From Corynebacterium freiburgense (GTDB lineage: Bacteria > Actinomycetota > Actinomycetes > Mycobacteriales > Mycobacteriaceae), in NCBI RefSeq assembly GCF_030408815.1, contig NZ_CP047355.1:682001-746000 (forward strand): a DNA stretch of 64,000 nt. Direction: 5' to 3'. Shown here in pieces: positions 17,555 to 25,800 of this stretch (position 1 is its first letter; each line of letters opens with the position of its first letter). The translations under genes and the position numbers were made by a program. Below the pieces are notes generated by a model. The model saw only the letters and a list, made by a program, of their open reading frames with translations. It did no database searches and was not told the origin of the DNA.

Positions 17555-17838
17555 CGTACCTGCTTATCAGTACCCCTTTCCTTTGTATAGCTCTAGCGAT
17601 TGCCTGGTGGCGACGCCACACAAGCCCTCGACAGTGGATGGTTACAGGTGTAGTTATGGCTGTCCTATTGGTGCTTACCGCTATCTTTGACAACCTTATG
17701 ATTCTGGCGGAGCTTGTTGGTTACGGTGAGGAGCAACACCTGGGTCTTCAATTGGGGTTAGTGCCGGTAGAAGACTTCTTTTATGTCATTTTCGCCGCTC
17801 TAGTTATCCCCGCATTATGGCTAGGCGGAAAGCGATGA
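17551..17838 (+). CDS. crtYf: C50 carotenoid cyclase subunit CrtYf
   Basis: A 95-residue integral membrane protein with three hydrophobic segments, matching the second subunit of the heterodimeric C50 carotenoid epsilon-cyclase. The conserved region FDNLMILAELVGYGEEQHLG followed by GLVPVEDFFYVI carries the family's PxED motif. With CrtYe it would close the rings of flavuxanthin-type C50 carotenoids. It starts at the ATG overlapping the crtYe stop and its end overlaps crtEb by ATGA, so the three are translationally coupled. Confidence 0.85.
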   Translation: MTYLLISTPFLCIALAIAWWRRHTSPRQWMVTGVVMAVLLVLTAIFDNLMILAELVGYGEEQHLGLQLGLVPVEDFFYVIFAALVIPALWLGGKR

Positions 17839-18698
17839 GTATCTTTCGTAGTATTCTTGCCGCTTCACGTCCTATTAGTTGGGTGAACACTGCCTTTTCT
17901 TTTGGCGTGGCTTATTTGTTTGTTGGCAACCGGATCGACTGGTTGTTTTGGGTTGGCGTGGTATTTTTCCTAATCCCGTACAACATTGCCATGTATGGCA
18001 TCAATGATGTCTTCGACTATGAGTCTGATATTCGTAATCCCCGCAAAGGTGGTGTTGAAGGGGCAGTACTACCAAAGTCAATGCATGCGCCCCTGTTATG
18101 GGCTTCCGTGCTAACGACGCTGCCTTTTATTGCCGTAATGAGTATTACGGGCACTGCACAGTCGGTGTTTTGGCTGTTCATATCTATTGCTGCCGTGGTG
18201 GCGTACTCTGCTCCAAAGCTACGTTTTAAGGAGCGCCCCGTCCTTGATTCCGTAACGTCTTCCGCTCACTTTGTCACACCGGCTATCATTGGTGCCACAA
18301 TTCGGGAAGGGGAATTGCCGGTACCTGGTTATTTTTGGGTGGCCGTCGTCGCATTTTTCCTTTGGGGCATGGCCAGCCATGCCCTGGGAGCGGTACAGGA
18401 TGTAAAGGCTGATCGTGAGGGTGGTCTTTCGTCGATCGTCACAGCCTTTGGAGCCCGCACTATAACGCGATTGTCCGCTGTAGCGTATCTTCTTACTGCG
18501 CTACTACTATTTTTCTTGCCTTCACCTGGTTGGATTGTTGGGGTTGCGGGGCTTGGGTATGTGGCTAATGCGCTGCGCTTCTGGAATATTACTGATTGCA
18601 CATGCGAAGAAGTCAATCGTGCCTGGCGGGTATTTCTCTGGCTGAATTACCTGGTCGGAGCGGTGGTAACAATGAGTCTTCTTTATGTTTTTCTCTAA
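17835..18698 (+). CDS. crtEb: Lycopene elongase CrtEb (UbiA prenyltransferase)
   Basis: A 287-residue polytopic prenyltransferase of the UbiA superfamily. The first Asp-rich motif is NDVFDYESD (about residues 56-64), the second lies in DVKADREGG (about 190-198); both bind Mg and prenyl diphosphate. Eight or nine hydrophobic segments are seen. In C. glutamicum CrtEb adds two C5 units to lycopene to give C50 flavuxanthin, which CrtYe/Yf then cyclise. Start ATG 17835 overlaps the crtYf stop. The phytoene synthase and desaturase genes crtB and crtI are not in this window. Confidence 0.85.
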   Translation: MSIFRSILAASRPISWVNTAFSFGVAYLFVGNRIDWLFWVGVVFFLIPYNIAMYGINDVFDYESDIRNPRKGGVEGAVLPKSMHAPLLWASVLTTLPFIAVMSITGTAQSVFWLFISIAAVVAYSAPKLRFKERPVLDSVTSSAHFVTPAIIGATIREGELPVPGYFWVAVVAFFLWGMASHALGAVQDVKADREGGLSSIVTAFGARTITRLSAVAYLLTALLLFFLPSPGWIVGVAGLGYVANALRFWNITDCTCEEVNRAWRVFLWLNYLVGAVVTMSLLYVFL

Positions 18699-18721
18699 AG
18701 ACGGAGTAAACAAAATACTTA

Positions 18722-18737
18722 TGTGATTCAAATCACT
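18722..18737. promoter_or_regulatory. GlxR-like (CRP-type) binding site
   Basis: TGTGATTCAAATCACT fits the corynebacterial GlxR pattern TGTGA-N6-TCACA with one end mismatch. It lies 99 nt before the first Asp23 gene and 24 nt after crtEb, so I infer control of the Asp23 operon by cAMP-GlxR. Confidence 0.55.
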
Positions 18738-18835
18738 AAAATTTCACGTGAGGGTTTGTGCGTTGATCACGTCTTACCTTTGTCCGCTTTCAAACGCGTC
18801 AGCGAATGTTGATGCTTCGAGCAAAGGAAAAGATT

Positions 18836-19336
18836 ATGAGTGACAATGTGATCCCACAGACCGGTGTACAACGGGACCGTGAAGCTGACAAGCAGGATGC
18901 ACGTCAAGGCGACCATGCCAAGAAACTGCAGGGGCCGCTGCAAACCGAGCGTGGAGTGACCACACTTTCAGACACGGTCGTTGCAAAGGTTGCCGGAATT
19001 GCTACCCGGGAAGTGCCTGGAGTGTATGACATGGGCAATGCGGCGCGTCGTGCGTTTTCCGCAGTAAGTGAGCGAATCCCAAACGCGCAAACGAATGTTG
19101 CTGGCGGCATTAGCGTGGAAAAAGGTGAAGTTCAAACCGCGATTGACTGCACGATTGTTATCGAGTACGGGTATTCAATCGTCGAGGTTGGGAATGCAAT
19201 TCGTCGCAATGTTATTGAGCAGGTTGAGTCTGCAACCGGACTTGAGGTCATTGAAGTCAATATCGATGTGGTTGATGTTCATGTTCCACAAGACGATGAT
19301 GATGCTCAGCAAAAGCGCGATACCGAGCTCCAATAA
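18836..19336 (+). CDS. Asp23/Gls24 family envelope stress protein
   Basis: A 166-residue Asp23/Gls24-family protein and first gene of a long operon. After a charged 40-residue N-terminal tail comes the domain: VVAKVAGIATREVPGVYDMG, then IVIEYGYSIVEVGNAIRRNV and ATGLEVIEVNIDVVDVHV. No membrane segment; in firmicutes Asp23 is tethered to the membrane by AmaP, and an AmaP-like gene lies downstream. The tail ends in an Asp/Gln-rich stretch. Start ATG 18836 has AAAGGAAAAG upstream; an upstream ATG at 18806 is less likely. Expected role: support of the cell envelope under stress. Confidence 0.9.
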   Translation: MSDNVIPQTGVQRDREADKQDARQGDHAKKLQGPLQTERGVTTLSDTVVAKVAGIATREVPGVYDMGNAARRAFSAVSERIPNAQTNVAGGISVEKGEVQTAIDCTIVIEYGYSIVEVGNAIRRNVIEQVESATGLEVIEVNIDVVDVHVPQDDDDAQQKRDTELQ

Positions 19337-19406
19337 CTGAAGCCCTGTAAAACAATTGTGCCTTTTATAAAGGCACAACGTAGGCATTTTTCTTAAAGGA
19401 GTTCTT

Positions 19407-19583
19407 ATGAAAACTTCGCAGTTTGCATTACTTATTGGTCTGCTTCTTGGTGCCGTATTTGCGTTTGGAACCTTTGGCCAATTTTTACTGGTTGGTTTGT
19501 TTGCGCTTATAGGATTCGCCATTGGGCTTATTGCAGAAGGACGCATTGAAATTCGCGGGGCCAATAACTTGTGGAAGGGGTAA
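19407..19583 (+). CDS. Small DUF2273-like membrane protein
   Basis: A 58-residue protein with two hydrophobic segments separated by a Gly-Phe turn: MKTSQFALLIGLLLGAVFAF, then FGQFLLVGLFALIGFAIGLI, ending in EGRIEIRGANNLWKG. AAAGGAG lies 6 nt before the ATG. DUF2273 proteins of this size occur in Asp23/AmaP clusters, which matches the position here, 3 nt before the second Asp23 gene. Confidence 0.8.
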   Translation: MKTSQFALLIGLLLGAVFAFGTFGQFLLVGLFALIGFAIGLIAEGRIEIRGANNLWKG

Positions 19584-19586
19584 GCA

Positions 19587-19979
19587 ATGACCTCTACAAG
19601 TGAACTGACTGTTGGGAAACGCCACTTAGAAACTCGCGGGCATACCAATGTCCGGGAGAAAGTGATTTCTAAAATTGCCCAGCAGGCCGCATTTGAAGTA
19701 CCAGGGATAGGTTCCGGATCTGGTGGTTTCCTTGGTATTGGATCGCACCGAGATTTTGAAACGTCACCTGATGTAGACGTGGAAATTTACGGAAATACAG
19801 TCGTTGTTCGAATGAACATTGGCATTGGGTTTCCAATGAATTTGGTTTCGATCCTGGATCGTGTTCGCACGCATGTGGAATCGCGAGTATTGGAACTCAC
19901 CGGCTTTCAAGTCGGGCACATGGATGTAAAGGTGTCGTGGTTACACGGTGCAGTAGCAGAACGGCGGGAGTTATTATGA
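19587..19979 (+). CDS. Second Asp23/Gls24 family protein
   Basis: A 130-residue Asp23-type protein. Domain marks: ISKIAQQAAFEVPGIGSGSG, a Gly-rich insert GGFLGIGSH, DVEIYGNTVVVRMNIGIGFP and HVESRVLELTGFQVGHMDVK. It lacks the long charged tail of the first copy. It starts 3 nt after the small membrane protein gene and its stop overlaps the next start by ATGA, so translation is coupled. It probably pairs with the first Asp23 protein at the membrane. Confidence 0.88.
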   Translation: MTSTSELTVGKRHLETRGHTNVREKVISKIAQQAAFEVPGIGSGSGGFLGIGSHRDFETSPDVDVEIYGNTVVVRMNIGIGFPMNLVSILDRVRTHVESRVLELTGFQVGHMDVKVSWLHGAVAERRELL

Positions 19980-20521
19980 GCAGCCCCGATACATTGATAC
20001 TACGTCCACCACGAACTATTCCAGCCATTGTCCTAGCGCTATTCGCTCTTGTTATTGGTGGCTTAGGCGCATGGATTTTTGGTGGGAAGTTGATAAACCA
20101 CTTTTGGCCATCACAGGTCGCAGAAACAATGCAATGGCTTGCAAGTATTCGACTCAATGATATTGGGATTGCCGCTATTGCTGTAGCACTTGCACTGCTC
20201 GGTTTGTGCTTGCTGCTGTGTGCTCTGATTCCGGGTGATCCAGCAAACCGCGAAGTATGCACTGATGATTTGCCAGGAAAAACCGCGATGTCTCGTAGGG
20301 ATTTTGCCCGTCAGGTCCAGCGCCGGGTTGAGTTAGTCGATGGCGTAAGTAAGGTCCGTGTCGCTTTCAGGGGCCGTAAACTGAGGGTTTCTATTGCTAC
20401 GCCGATTGATGCTATTGACTCGGTCAAGCAACGTGCTATTGCAGTGGTCAATGACACAATTGAACGCTTCCGCCCAGTACGCCCGGTTCGTCCACAGATT
20501 CGCGTTCAACAAGTTCGCTAA
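19976..20521 (+). CDS. DUF6286-type two-TM protein of the Asp23 cluster
   Basis: A 181-residue protein with two N-terminal hydrophobic segments (about residues 16-36 and 62-84) followed by a basic cytosolic domain. Within it, RRVELVDGVSKVRVAFRGRK and the following SIATPIDAIDSVKQRAIAVV follow the Asp23 rhythm of a strand pair, then a helix. Actinobacterial Asp23 operons usually have such a DUF6286 gene. The tail is Arg/Pro-rich (FRPVRPVRPQIRV). Start ATG 19976 overlaps the preceding stop. It probably anchors Asp23 proteins. Confidence 0.75.
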   Translation: MSSPDTLILRPPRTIPAIVLALFALVIGGLGAWIFGGKLINHFWPSQVAETMQWLASIRLNDIGIAAIAVALALLGLCLLLCALIPGDPANREVCTDDLPGKTAMSRRDFARQVQRRVELVDGVSKVRVAFRGRKLRVSIATPIDAIDSVKQRAIAVVNDTIERFRPVRPVRPQIRVQQVR

Positions 20522-20548
20522 TGACTACGAAATAGAGAGGAACTCTCA

Positions 20549-21184
20549 ATGCGTACAATTTCTCGGGGCCGTAATCGCTTTGCCTTGGCTATTGGCGGTT
20601 TACTCTTATTGATCGCTGGTGCATGGATCGCCACTGCCTCAACATCATTGAATGAAACATGGCCGCAAGGAGAGCAATTTCTTCCAGATGGGCATCAAAC
20701 ATTTTCTGAGTTTGCAGCGATGAATCAACCTTGGATTCTGCCGGTGGCATTCGCTGTCTCGGTGTTTTGCCTAGTGTTTGGTGTAGTGGTGCTTTGGGGT
20801 CAGATACCTAAATCTCCCGCGACGAGCAATATACAGATCACCGATGATCAAGATCAATTGCTTGCATCAATTGAGCCAAAAGTATTTGAACGAGCATTAC
20901 AAGAGATTGTTGATAATTATCCGGGGGTTTTAGATTCATCGGTATACTTTGGCGGTAGCGCTCGTGCTCCTTGGTTACAAGCCGAAATTACCGTTGCGGA
21001 AGATTCCCAGGTTGATTGGGTTGTTCGCCATACTCGTGCTGGTCTTGCCAATGCTATTCAAGCATCGCTCGGTGTGCTGCCGCAGCGACTTGACCTTCAG
21101 GTGAAATTGGGTTCTGGCAGTGGATCAACGTCTAAGCGGCTCAAGGTTGGGTCGCAGGTAGCAGCGCGATCAGAACCCCGCTAG
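20549..21184 (+). CDS. AmaP-like membrane anchor protein
   Basis: A 211-residue protein with hydrophobic segments at about 12-32 and 62-84 and a cytosolic domain resembling AmaP (alkaline shock response membrane anchor). That domain has FERALQEIVDNYPGVLDSSV and VDWVVRHTRAGLANAIQASL, again the Asp23-like pattern. The tail is Gly/Ser/Lys-rich. GAGAGGAAC lies 7 nt before the ATG. It sits just before the ECF sigma gene and presumably ties Asp23 proteins to the membrane. Confidence 0.75.
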   Translation: MRTISRGRNRFALAIGGLLLLIAGAWIATASTSLNETWPQGEQFLPDGHQTFSEFAAMNQPWILPVAFAVSVFCLVFGVVVLWGQIPKSPATSNIQITDDQDQLLASIEPKVFERALQEIVDNYPGVLDSSVYFGGSARAPWLQAEITVAEDSQVDWVVRHTRAGLANAIQASLGVLPQRLDLQVKLGSGSGSTSKRLKVGSQVAARSEPR

Positions 21185-21191
21185 GAATTAT

Positions 21192-21779
21192 ATGGCCTTA
21201 CATACAGAAAAACAGCGTCAGCTAGTCGTGCGATCGCAGGATGGCGATGATGTTGCCTTTTGCGAATTAATCAATATCCACCAGGCTCGATTATTTCGAA
21301 TCGCCTATATGATTATCCATGATCGAATGGATGCAGAAGATGTAGTTCAAGAGTCGCTGATGACGGCATGGAGGCGCATACATCTGCTCGAAGACCCAAA
21401 TGCTTTTTCTGTTTGGGTTTCGCAAATAACTTCACGAGCGGCCATTGATGTTGTGCGGAAACGTGCTCGAAGGGCAACGGAGAGCGCGGAGGTGCAGTCT
21501 CTTGAAGTATCAGCACAGAACAACACTCAGCCGCAACACACCACAAGTCATGTCAGTGATCCGGCTCGGACCGCCGTTGTAAATGCGCAATTGGAAGCGC
21601 TTGCAGAAATACTTCAGACTATTGAACCTCGGAATCGGGCGTGCTGGGTACTGTATGAAATCGACGGCCAAAACTACCGTGAAATCGCCTCGATCGTTGG
21701 AGCTTCCGAAACAACCGTCAGAGGGCGGATTGCGCGTGCGCGTTCTGCGATCATTGACCGCATGAAGGATTGGAGGTGA
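21192..21779 (+). CDS. ECF RNA polymerase sigma factor
   Basis: A 195-residue ECF sigma factor. Region 2 is RLFRIAYMIIHDRMDAEDVV followed by QESLMTAWRRIH, which binds core and the -10. Region 4 is NYREIASIVGASETTVRGRI with a helix-turn-helix for the -35. A Gln/Thr-rich linker joins them. No classical anti-sigma gene with a zinc motif follows; the next two genes encode Asp23-like proteins that might take that role (inference). The gene is inside the Asp23 operon, 7 nt after amaP-like, so it is likely to control this operon itself. Confidence 0.92.
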   Translation: MALHTEKQRQLVVRSQDGDDVAFCELINIHQARLFRIAYMIIHDRMDAEDVVQESLMTAWRRIHLLEDPNAFSVWVSQITSRAAIDVVRKRARRATESAEVQSLEVSAQNNTQPQHTTSHVSDPARTAVVNAQLEALAEILQTIEPRNRACWVLYEIDGQNYREIASIVGASETTVRGRIARARSAIIDRMKDWR

Positions 21780-21784
21780 CGGGA

Positions 21785-22288
21785 ATGGCCGATGTAGAAA
21801 AAGTATTCGACGAAGATACTTCTCAAGAGTACCTTGACCTGCTACGAAAAGTGAACGATGAGTGGACTGAACTCGAGCGAAATGGTGATGAATCGGTCCA
21901 GTTATCGTCGCGGGTAATCACGGCGATTCAAGAGGCCGTGCGTTCGGAAGTAAAATACGGGCGCCAAGTGCAAATGCCCCCAACAGCGTTCGGGCCGTAT
22001 TCCATCTCTGAATTGACATTACGAAATTTAGTTCGTGTAAGTGTGGATTCTATTGAAGGGGCGCTAGCGCTCCATAGTGACATTATTACTAATGAGGAAA
22101 ACCAAGCGTTCTTTGAACGTGGCTTACCAGAACGCTTAGTTTGCTATATTTCGGTCCGAGTTACCTGCCCGGATTATCAAGCAGTTGCACAAAATGTGCG
22201 AAATGCTATTGCAACAGCGTGTGCAGAGCAGCTTGGGTTATATGAGTTAGAGATCGATATTCATATTGAGGATCTACATGACGAATAA
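21785..22288 (+). CDS. Asp23-like protein following the sigma factor
   Basis: A 167-residue soluble protein. The C-terminal half has the Asp23 pattern: YISVRVTCPDYQAVAQNVRN and ATACAEQLGLYELEIDIHIE. The N-terminal half is helical and charged (YLDLLRKVNDEWTELERNGD). I choose ATG 21785, 5 nt after the sigma stop. Because it directly follows an ECF sigma gene where an anti-sigma often lies, a regulatory role is possible, but no anti-sigma domain is recognisable. Confidence 0.6.
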   Translation: MADVEKVFDEDTSQEYLDLLRKVNDEWTELERNGDESVQLSSRVITAIQEAVRSEVKYGRQVQMPPTAFGPYSISELTLRNLVRVSVDSIEGALALHSDIITNEENQAFFERGLPERLVCYISVRVTCPDYQAVAQNVRNAIATACAEQLGLYELEIDIHIEDLHDE

Positions 22289-22598
22289 ACCTATACAACT
22301 CAGGGCCACCGACATTGTGGATTTGGTTGAAGCAGTCCCGGGTGTCCGTGGTATCCAAGCCAGTGTGGGAACAGCGCTGCGGACACTTGATGCCAGGTTG
22401 AGGCAGGGAAATACATCTAATGCGCGCTTCGGCGTGCTTATTCAAGAAGATGAGCACAAAATCACAGTTGAGGTTTCACTGGAAAAAGGAACGAGCATTC
22501 GAGGGACCGTTGAGGACGTTCAACGTGCAATTTCCGGGCATTTTTCCAAGGAAGTTCAGGCACCAATTGTGAGCGTGAGAGTCATTTCAGTCCATTAA
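22278..22598 (+). CDS. Small Asp23-like protein, last gene of the operon
   Basis: A 106-residue protein, starting at ATG 22278 inside the end of the previous gene (11-nt overlap). TDIVDLVEAVPGVRGIQASV and ITVEVSLEKGTSIRGTVEDV, then VQRAISGHF and VSVRVISVH, follow the Asp23 order of elements, although it is shorter than the canonical domain. No membrane segment. It closes the operon; 198 nt without a clear terminator follow. Confidence 0.6.
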   Translation: MTNKPIQLRATDIVDLVEAVPGVRGIQASVGTALRTLDARLRQGNTSNARFGVLIQEDEHKITVEVSLEKGTSIRGTVEDVQRAISGHFSKEVQAPIVSVRVISVH

Positions 22599-22796
22599 AT
22601 TTACTTAAGAGCTGCATCCAGGCGCTGTATGTAAACGTAGTATCTCAAGTTGTGCTGCGTGTAACGGAATACTGTGTGCGGACGCTGTTTACTTAGGGTT
22701 CGAAATCTCGAGTTCCGAATATAGACGGCAGCACATGTATTTCGTGGCCTCGTTTGGATGAATCGATTCGGGCCGCAGTAAAGAAAGGTCGAATTA

Positions 22797-23444
22797 ATGC
22801 TCTCAGTGCTCACATTCGCACTCATTGATTCCGTGAATGCACTGCTAATTGGCGTAATTGTGGGCATTGGGGTGGTGCTACCAAAGAAGTATGGTCGTAC
22901 GGCTTCGCTATTAGTCGCTGGGGACTGGTTAGGCGTATTCGCAGTTTCCGTATTGTGCTTGGTGTTTTTCGACGCCATCGGGGATACGGTTCAATCACTC
23001 GTGTATTCACCAATATTTGGATGGTTATTAATTATTACCGGTGTCTTTGTATTGGTAATGGCGTTTCGCGGTGGGGAATCGAATGGATTGGTGGAAAAAA
23101 TACTGGTGCCGTTGCGGACACCATCGATAAAAACCGTGCTTATGGGTGTAATTCTAGGGGCAGTGCAATCACTGACTTCAGCACCATTCTACGGAGGGCT
23201 TTTATTATTATCAGCGGGTGGGTTTACCGTATTTACTCGCTATATCACATTGTTTCTCTATGCAACCTTAGCGTTAAGTCTTCCGGCACTATGTGCGATT
23301 GCGGTTGGGTATATACGCCGTCATCCGGAGGGATTTTTGGGCAGGGGATTTGTATGGGCGCGGGAAAACCAAGAGACAGTAACCAAAACTACAGGCGTTA
23401 TTGTGGCGTTTGTTTTGGTGGTTCTTGGGTATGCCCATCTGTAG
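22797..23444 (+). CDS. GAP/LysE-like integral membrane protein
   Basis: A 215-residue protein with six hydrophobic segments, starting MLSVLTFALIDSVNALLIGV. The layout and the early DSxN motif resemble the GAP (Sap) and LysE/cytochrome-c-biogenesis type membrane families of actinobacteria, some linked to export of cell-wall lipids. I cannot assign a substrate. AAAGG lies 9 nt before the start. It converges on the DM13 gene, with the DM13 terminator between them. Confidence 0.6.
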   Translation: MLSVLTFALIDSVNALLIGVIVGIGVVLPKKYGRTASLLVAGDWLGVFAVSVLCLVFFDAIGDTVQSLVYSPIFGWLLIITGVFVLVMAFRGGESNGLVEKILVPLRTPSIKTVLMGVILGAVQSLTSAPFYGGLLLLSAGGFTVFTRYITLFLYATLALSLPALCAIAVGYIRRHPEGFLGRGFVWARENQETVTKTTGVIVAFVLVVLGYAHL

Positions 23445-23468
23445 TGGAAAACACAGACAATCAAAAAA

Positions 23469-23503
23469 CCCTGCCTTGAACCGGGCATGTCCGGAAGGCA
23501 GGG
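23469..23503 (-). terminator. Rho-independent terminator of the DM13 gene
   Basis: Arms CCCTGCCTT / AAGGCAGGG with a 17-nt loop; on the minus strand the stem is followed by TTTTTTGA, so it ends transcription of the DM13 gene. Confidence 0.85.
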
Positions 23504-23517
23504 CGTCGAAAAGCAAC

Positions 23518-24069
23518 TTAGAGAGCTTTGAGAGCGGCAGCGCCGAAGGAGACGGAGAAATCTTCGCACCATAAGTCCACAGTTGGCCAGTCTGCGGGGT
23601 TAAAGTCCGCAGGGAGGTCATAGACCTGGGTACCTCGGTTACCTTTAATAGGTGCAACATCAAGGTGGGGGTGTTCGCCAGCGGTGGTCCATCCAGCGGT
23701 GCCCTCAATTACGGGGCCTTGAGAGAGCCAGACCCTTACATCGGGTCCATTTGAAGTGTCCAGGTTTTCGAGCGCAAGTTGGTAGTTGCCCTCGGGCAGT
23801 TGGTAAATACGAGCGGTACCTGTAGTGGTGTGCTCATGGGAAATAAATTCCCCTTCAGCAACGATCGTTGGTCCGCTTGGAGCGCTACCGTTTTCTTTTG
23901 AATCGCCTGGTGAAGAGGAGTTCGCCTGGGCGCTGACGCTGGGAACGGTGTCATTGACTTCGGTATTAACAAACAACAGCCATGGCTTAAATACGGCCAA
24001 CCCGATTCCAACAACAACGACTACAGAAGCGACAAGAGCTCCGATGATAATGCGCCTTTTTGAGGTCAT
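23518..24069 (-). CDS. Membrane-anchored DM13 domain protein
   Basis: A 183-residue protein: signal anchor (residues 5-31), a Ser/Asn-rich linker to about residue 68, then a DM13 domain (about 72-182). The domain shows FISHEHTTTGTARIYQLPEG, LENLDTSNGPDVRVWLSQGP, the YDLPADFNPADWPTVDLWCE end and a single Cys in the typical LWCEDF position. DM13 domains are extracytoplasmic and thought to work in electron transfer or redox reactions. It is monocistronic and divergent from the transcarboxylase operon. Confidence 0.85.
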   Translation of the reverse strand: MTSKRRIIIGALVASVVVVVGIGLAVFKPWLLFVNTEVNDTVPSVSAQANSSSPGDSKENGSAPSGPTIVAEGEFISHEHTTTGTARIYQLPEGNYQLALENLDTSNGPDVRVWLSQGPVIEGTAGWTTAGEHPHLDVAPIKGNRGTQVYDLPADFNPADWPTVDLWCEDFSVSFGAAALKAL

Positions 24070-24286
24070 CTCAAGCCTTTCTTAGTGCGATCTTTTTCAC
24101 TAAATTCGGGGAACAGTTGCGTTTCTTGGGTCTGCTCTCTGTAACGCAAAATAGCTCGCAAATAGTCCTGAAAAGGGGAAATTTTTTTGGTCGGGCATAA
24201 AACGGGCTTTTCATGGGGTGAATCGGGCATGGTTGTGTTGGTTTCTTGAAATGCATTGTGTTCTTGTTTGCAATAGATTTGAGGGT

Positions 24287-25783
24287 ATGAGTCCACGAAA
24301 AATTGGCGTAACAGAAGTCGCCTTGCGCGATGCGCACCAAAGCCTGATGGCCACTCGTATGGCCCTTGAAGACATGGTCGGTATCTGTGAGGAAATCGAT
24401 CAAGCAGGCTATTGGAGCGTTGAGTGCTGGGGTGGCGCTACTTTCGATTCCTGTATTCGATTCCTCAATGAAGACCCATGGGAACGGTTACGGACGTTCC
24501 GCAAACTCATGCCGAATAGTCGCCTGCAAATGCTACTTCGCGGGCAAAACCTCCTTGGCTACCGCCACTACGAGGATATGGTGGTTGATAAATTCGTAGA
24601 AAAATCCGCCGAAAACGGCATGGATGTATTCCGTGTTTTTGACGCCCTCAATGATGACCGCAACCTTGAACACGCCATGCAGGCCGTGAAAAAGGTTGGT
24701 AAGCATGCACAAGGTACCATTTGTTATACGGTTTCCCCATTGCATACGGTTGAGGGCTATATCCAACAAGCAGGTCGCCTGCTTGATATGGGTGCAGATT
24801 CCATTGCTTTGAAAGACATGGCCGCCCTATTAAAGCCACAACCCGCCTACGATATTGTTCGCGGCATTAAAGAAACCTACGGTGAAGATACCCAAATCAA
24901 TGTGCACTGCCACTCCACTACAGGTGTCACACTGGTTACCCTTATGAAGGCTATTGAAGCTGGCGCCGATGTGGTTGATTCGGCTATTTCTTCCATGTCC
25001 CTTGGGCCTGGGCATAACCCAACCGAATCTCTTGTGGAAATGCTTGAAGGCACTGGGTATGAAACCGGCCTTGATATGGATTTGCTCATTAAAATCCGCG
25101 ATCATTTCAAAGCCATTCGCCCGAAGTATGCTGAGTTTGAATCAAAAACTTTAGTGGATACGGATATTTTCCTTTCCCAAATCCCCGGCGGCATGCTTTC
25201 CAATATGGAGTCGCAGCTGCGTGCACAAGGCGCAGGTGACCGTATCGATGATGTGATGCGGGAAGTACCAGTTGTACGTAAAGATGCAGGTTATCCGCCA
25301 CTTGTAACGCCATCTTCCCAAATTGTAGGTACCCAAGCCGTATTTAATGTGCTTATGGGCCGCTACAAGGTGATGACCGCTGAATTCGCCGACCTTATGC
25401 TTGGCTATTATGGCGAATGTATTGGTGAGCGCAACCCGGAGCTTATTCAACAAGCCGAAGCACAAACCAAGAAGGAATCTATTACTGTTCGCCCGGCTGA
25501 TTTACTGGCACCAGAATGGGATAAACTCCGCGAAGAAGCCGCTAGTTTGGAAGGCTTTGATGGCTCCGATGAAGATGTGCTTACTGTTGCACTCTTCCCA
25601 GGTGTTGCCCCCGGCTTTTTAAAGACCCGCCCCGAAGGGCCAAAAAATGTGGGCAAGACTGCCGAGCAGCTGGAAAAGGAGAAAGCTGCAGCTTCGGGTG
25701 CTGCAAATGCAGTCCGCGAACCTATTAATTACAAGGTCACTGTGGGTGGCCGCACGCAGACCGTTAAGGTCGAACCGGCCTAA
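24287..25783 (+). CDS. Transcarboxylase 5S subunit
   Basis: A 498-residue carboxyltransferase of the 5S/OadA/PycB type. It moves the carboxyl group from carboxybiotin to pyruvate, giving oxaloacetate, or the reverse. Motifs of the metal-dependent TIM barrel: VALRDAHQSLMATRM (residues 11-25), the Lys that is carbamylated in ALKDMAALL (about 178-187) and the metal ligands in NVHCHSTTGVT (about 205). The C-terminal part matches the conserved biotin-binding domain. Gene order 5S-12S-small-1.3S is that of propionibacterial methylmalonyl-CoA carboxyltransferase. The start is the ATG before SPRKIGVTEV. Confidence 0.9.
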   Translation: MSPRKIGVTEVALRDAHQSLMATRMALEDMVGICEEIDQAGYWSVECWGGATFDSCIRFLNEDPWERLRTFRKLMPNSRLQMLLRGQNLLGYRHYEDMVVDKFVEKSAENGMDVFRVFDALNDDRNLEHAMQAVKKVGKHAQGTICYTVSPLHTVEGYIQQAGRLLDMGADSIALKDMAALLKPQPAYDIVRGIKETYGEDTQINVHCHSTTGVTLVTLMKAIEAGADVVDSAISSMSLGPGHNPTESLVEMLEGTGYETGLDMDLLIKIRDHFKAIRPKYAEFESKTLVDTDIFLSQIPGGMLSNMESQLRAQGAGDRIDDVMREVPVVRKDAGYPPLVTPSSQIVGTQAVFNVLMGRYKVMTAEFADLMLGYYGECIGERNPELIQQAEAQTKKESITVRPADLLAPEWDKLREEAASLEGFDGSDEDVLTVALFPGVAPGFLKTRPEGPKNVGKTAEQLEKEKAAASGAANAVREPINYKVTVGGRTQTVKVEPA

Positions 25784-25800
25784 GGAGACTGAGAACACTT

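Noticed and set aside
23460..23510. Hairpin as terminator of the GAP-like gene
   Set aside because: On the plus strand no T-run follows the stem; the T-run is on the minus side, so it serves the DM13 gene.
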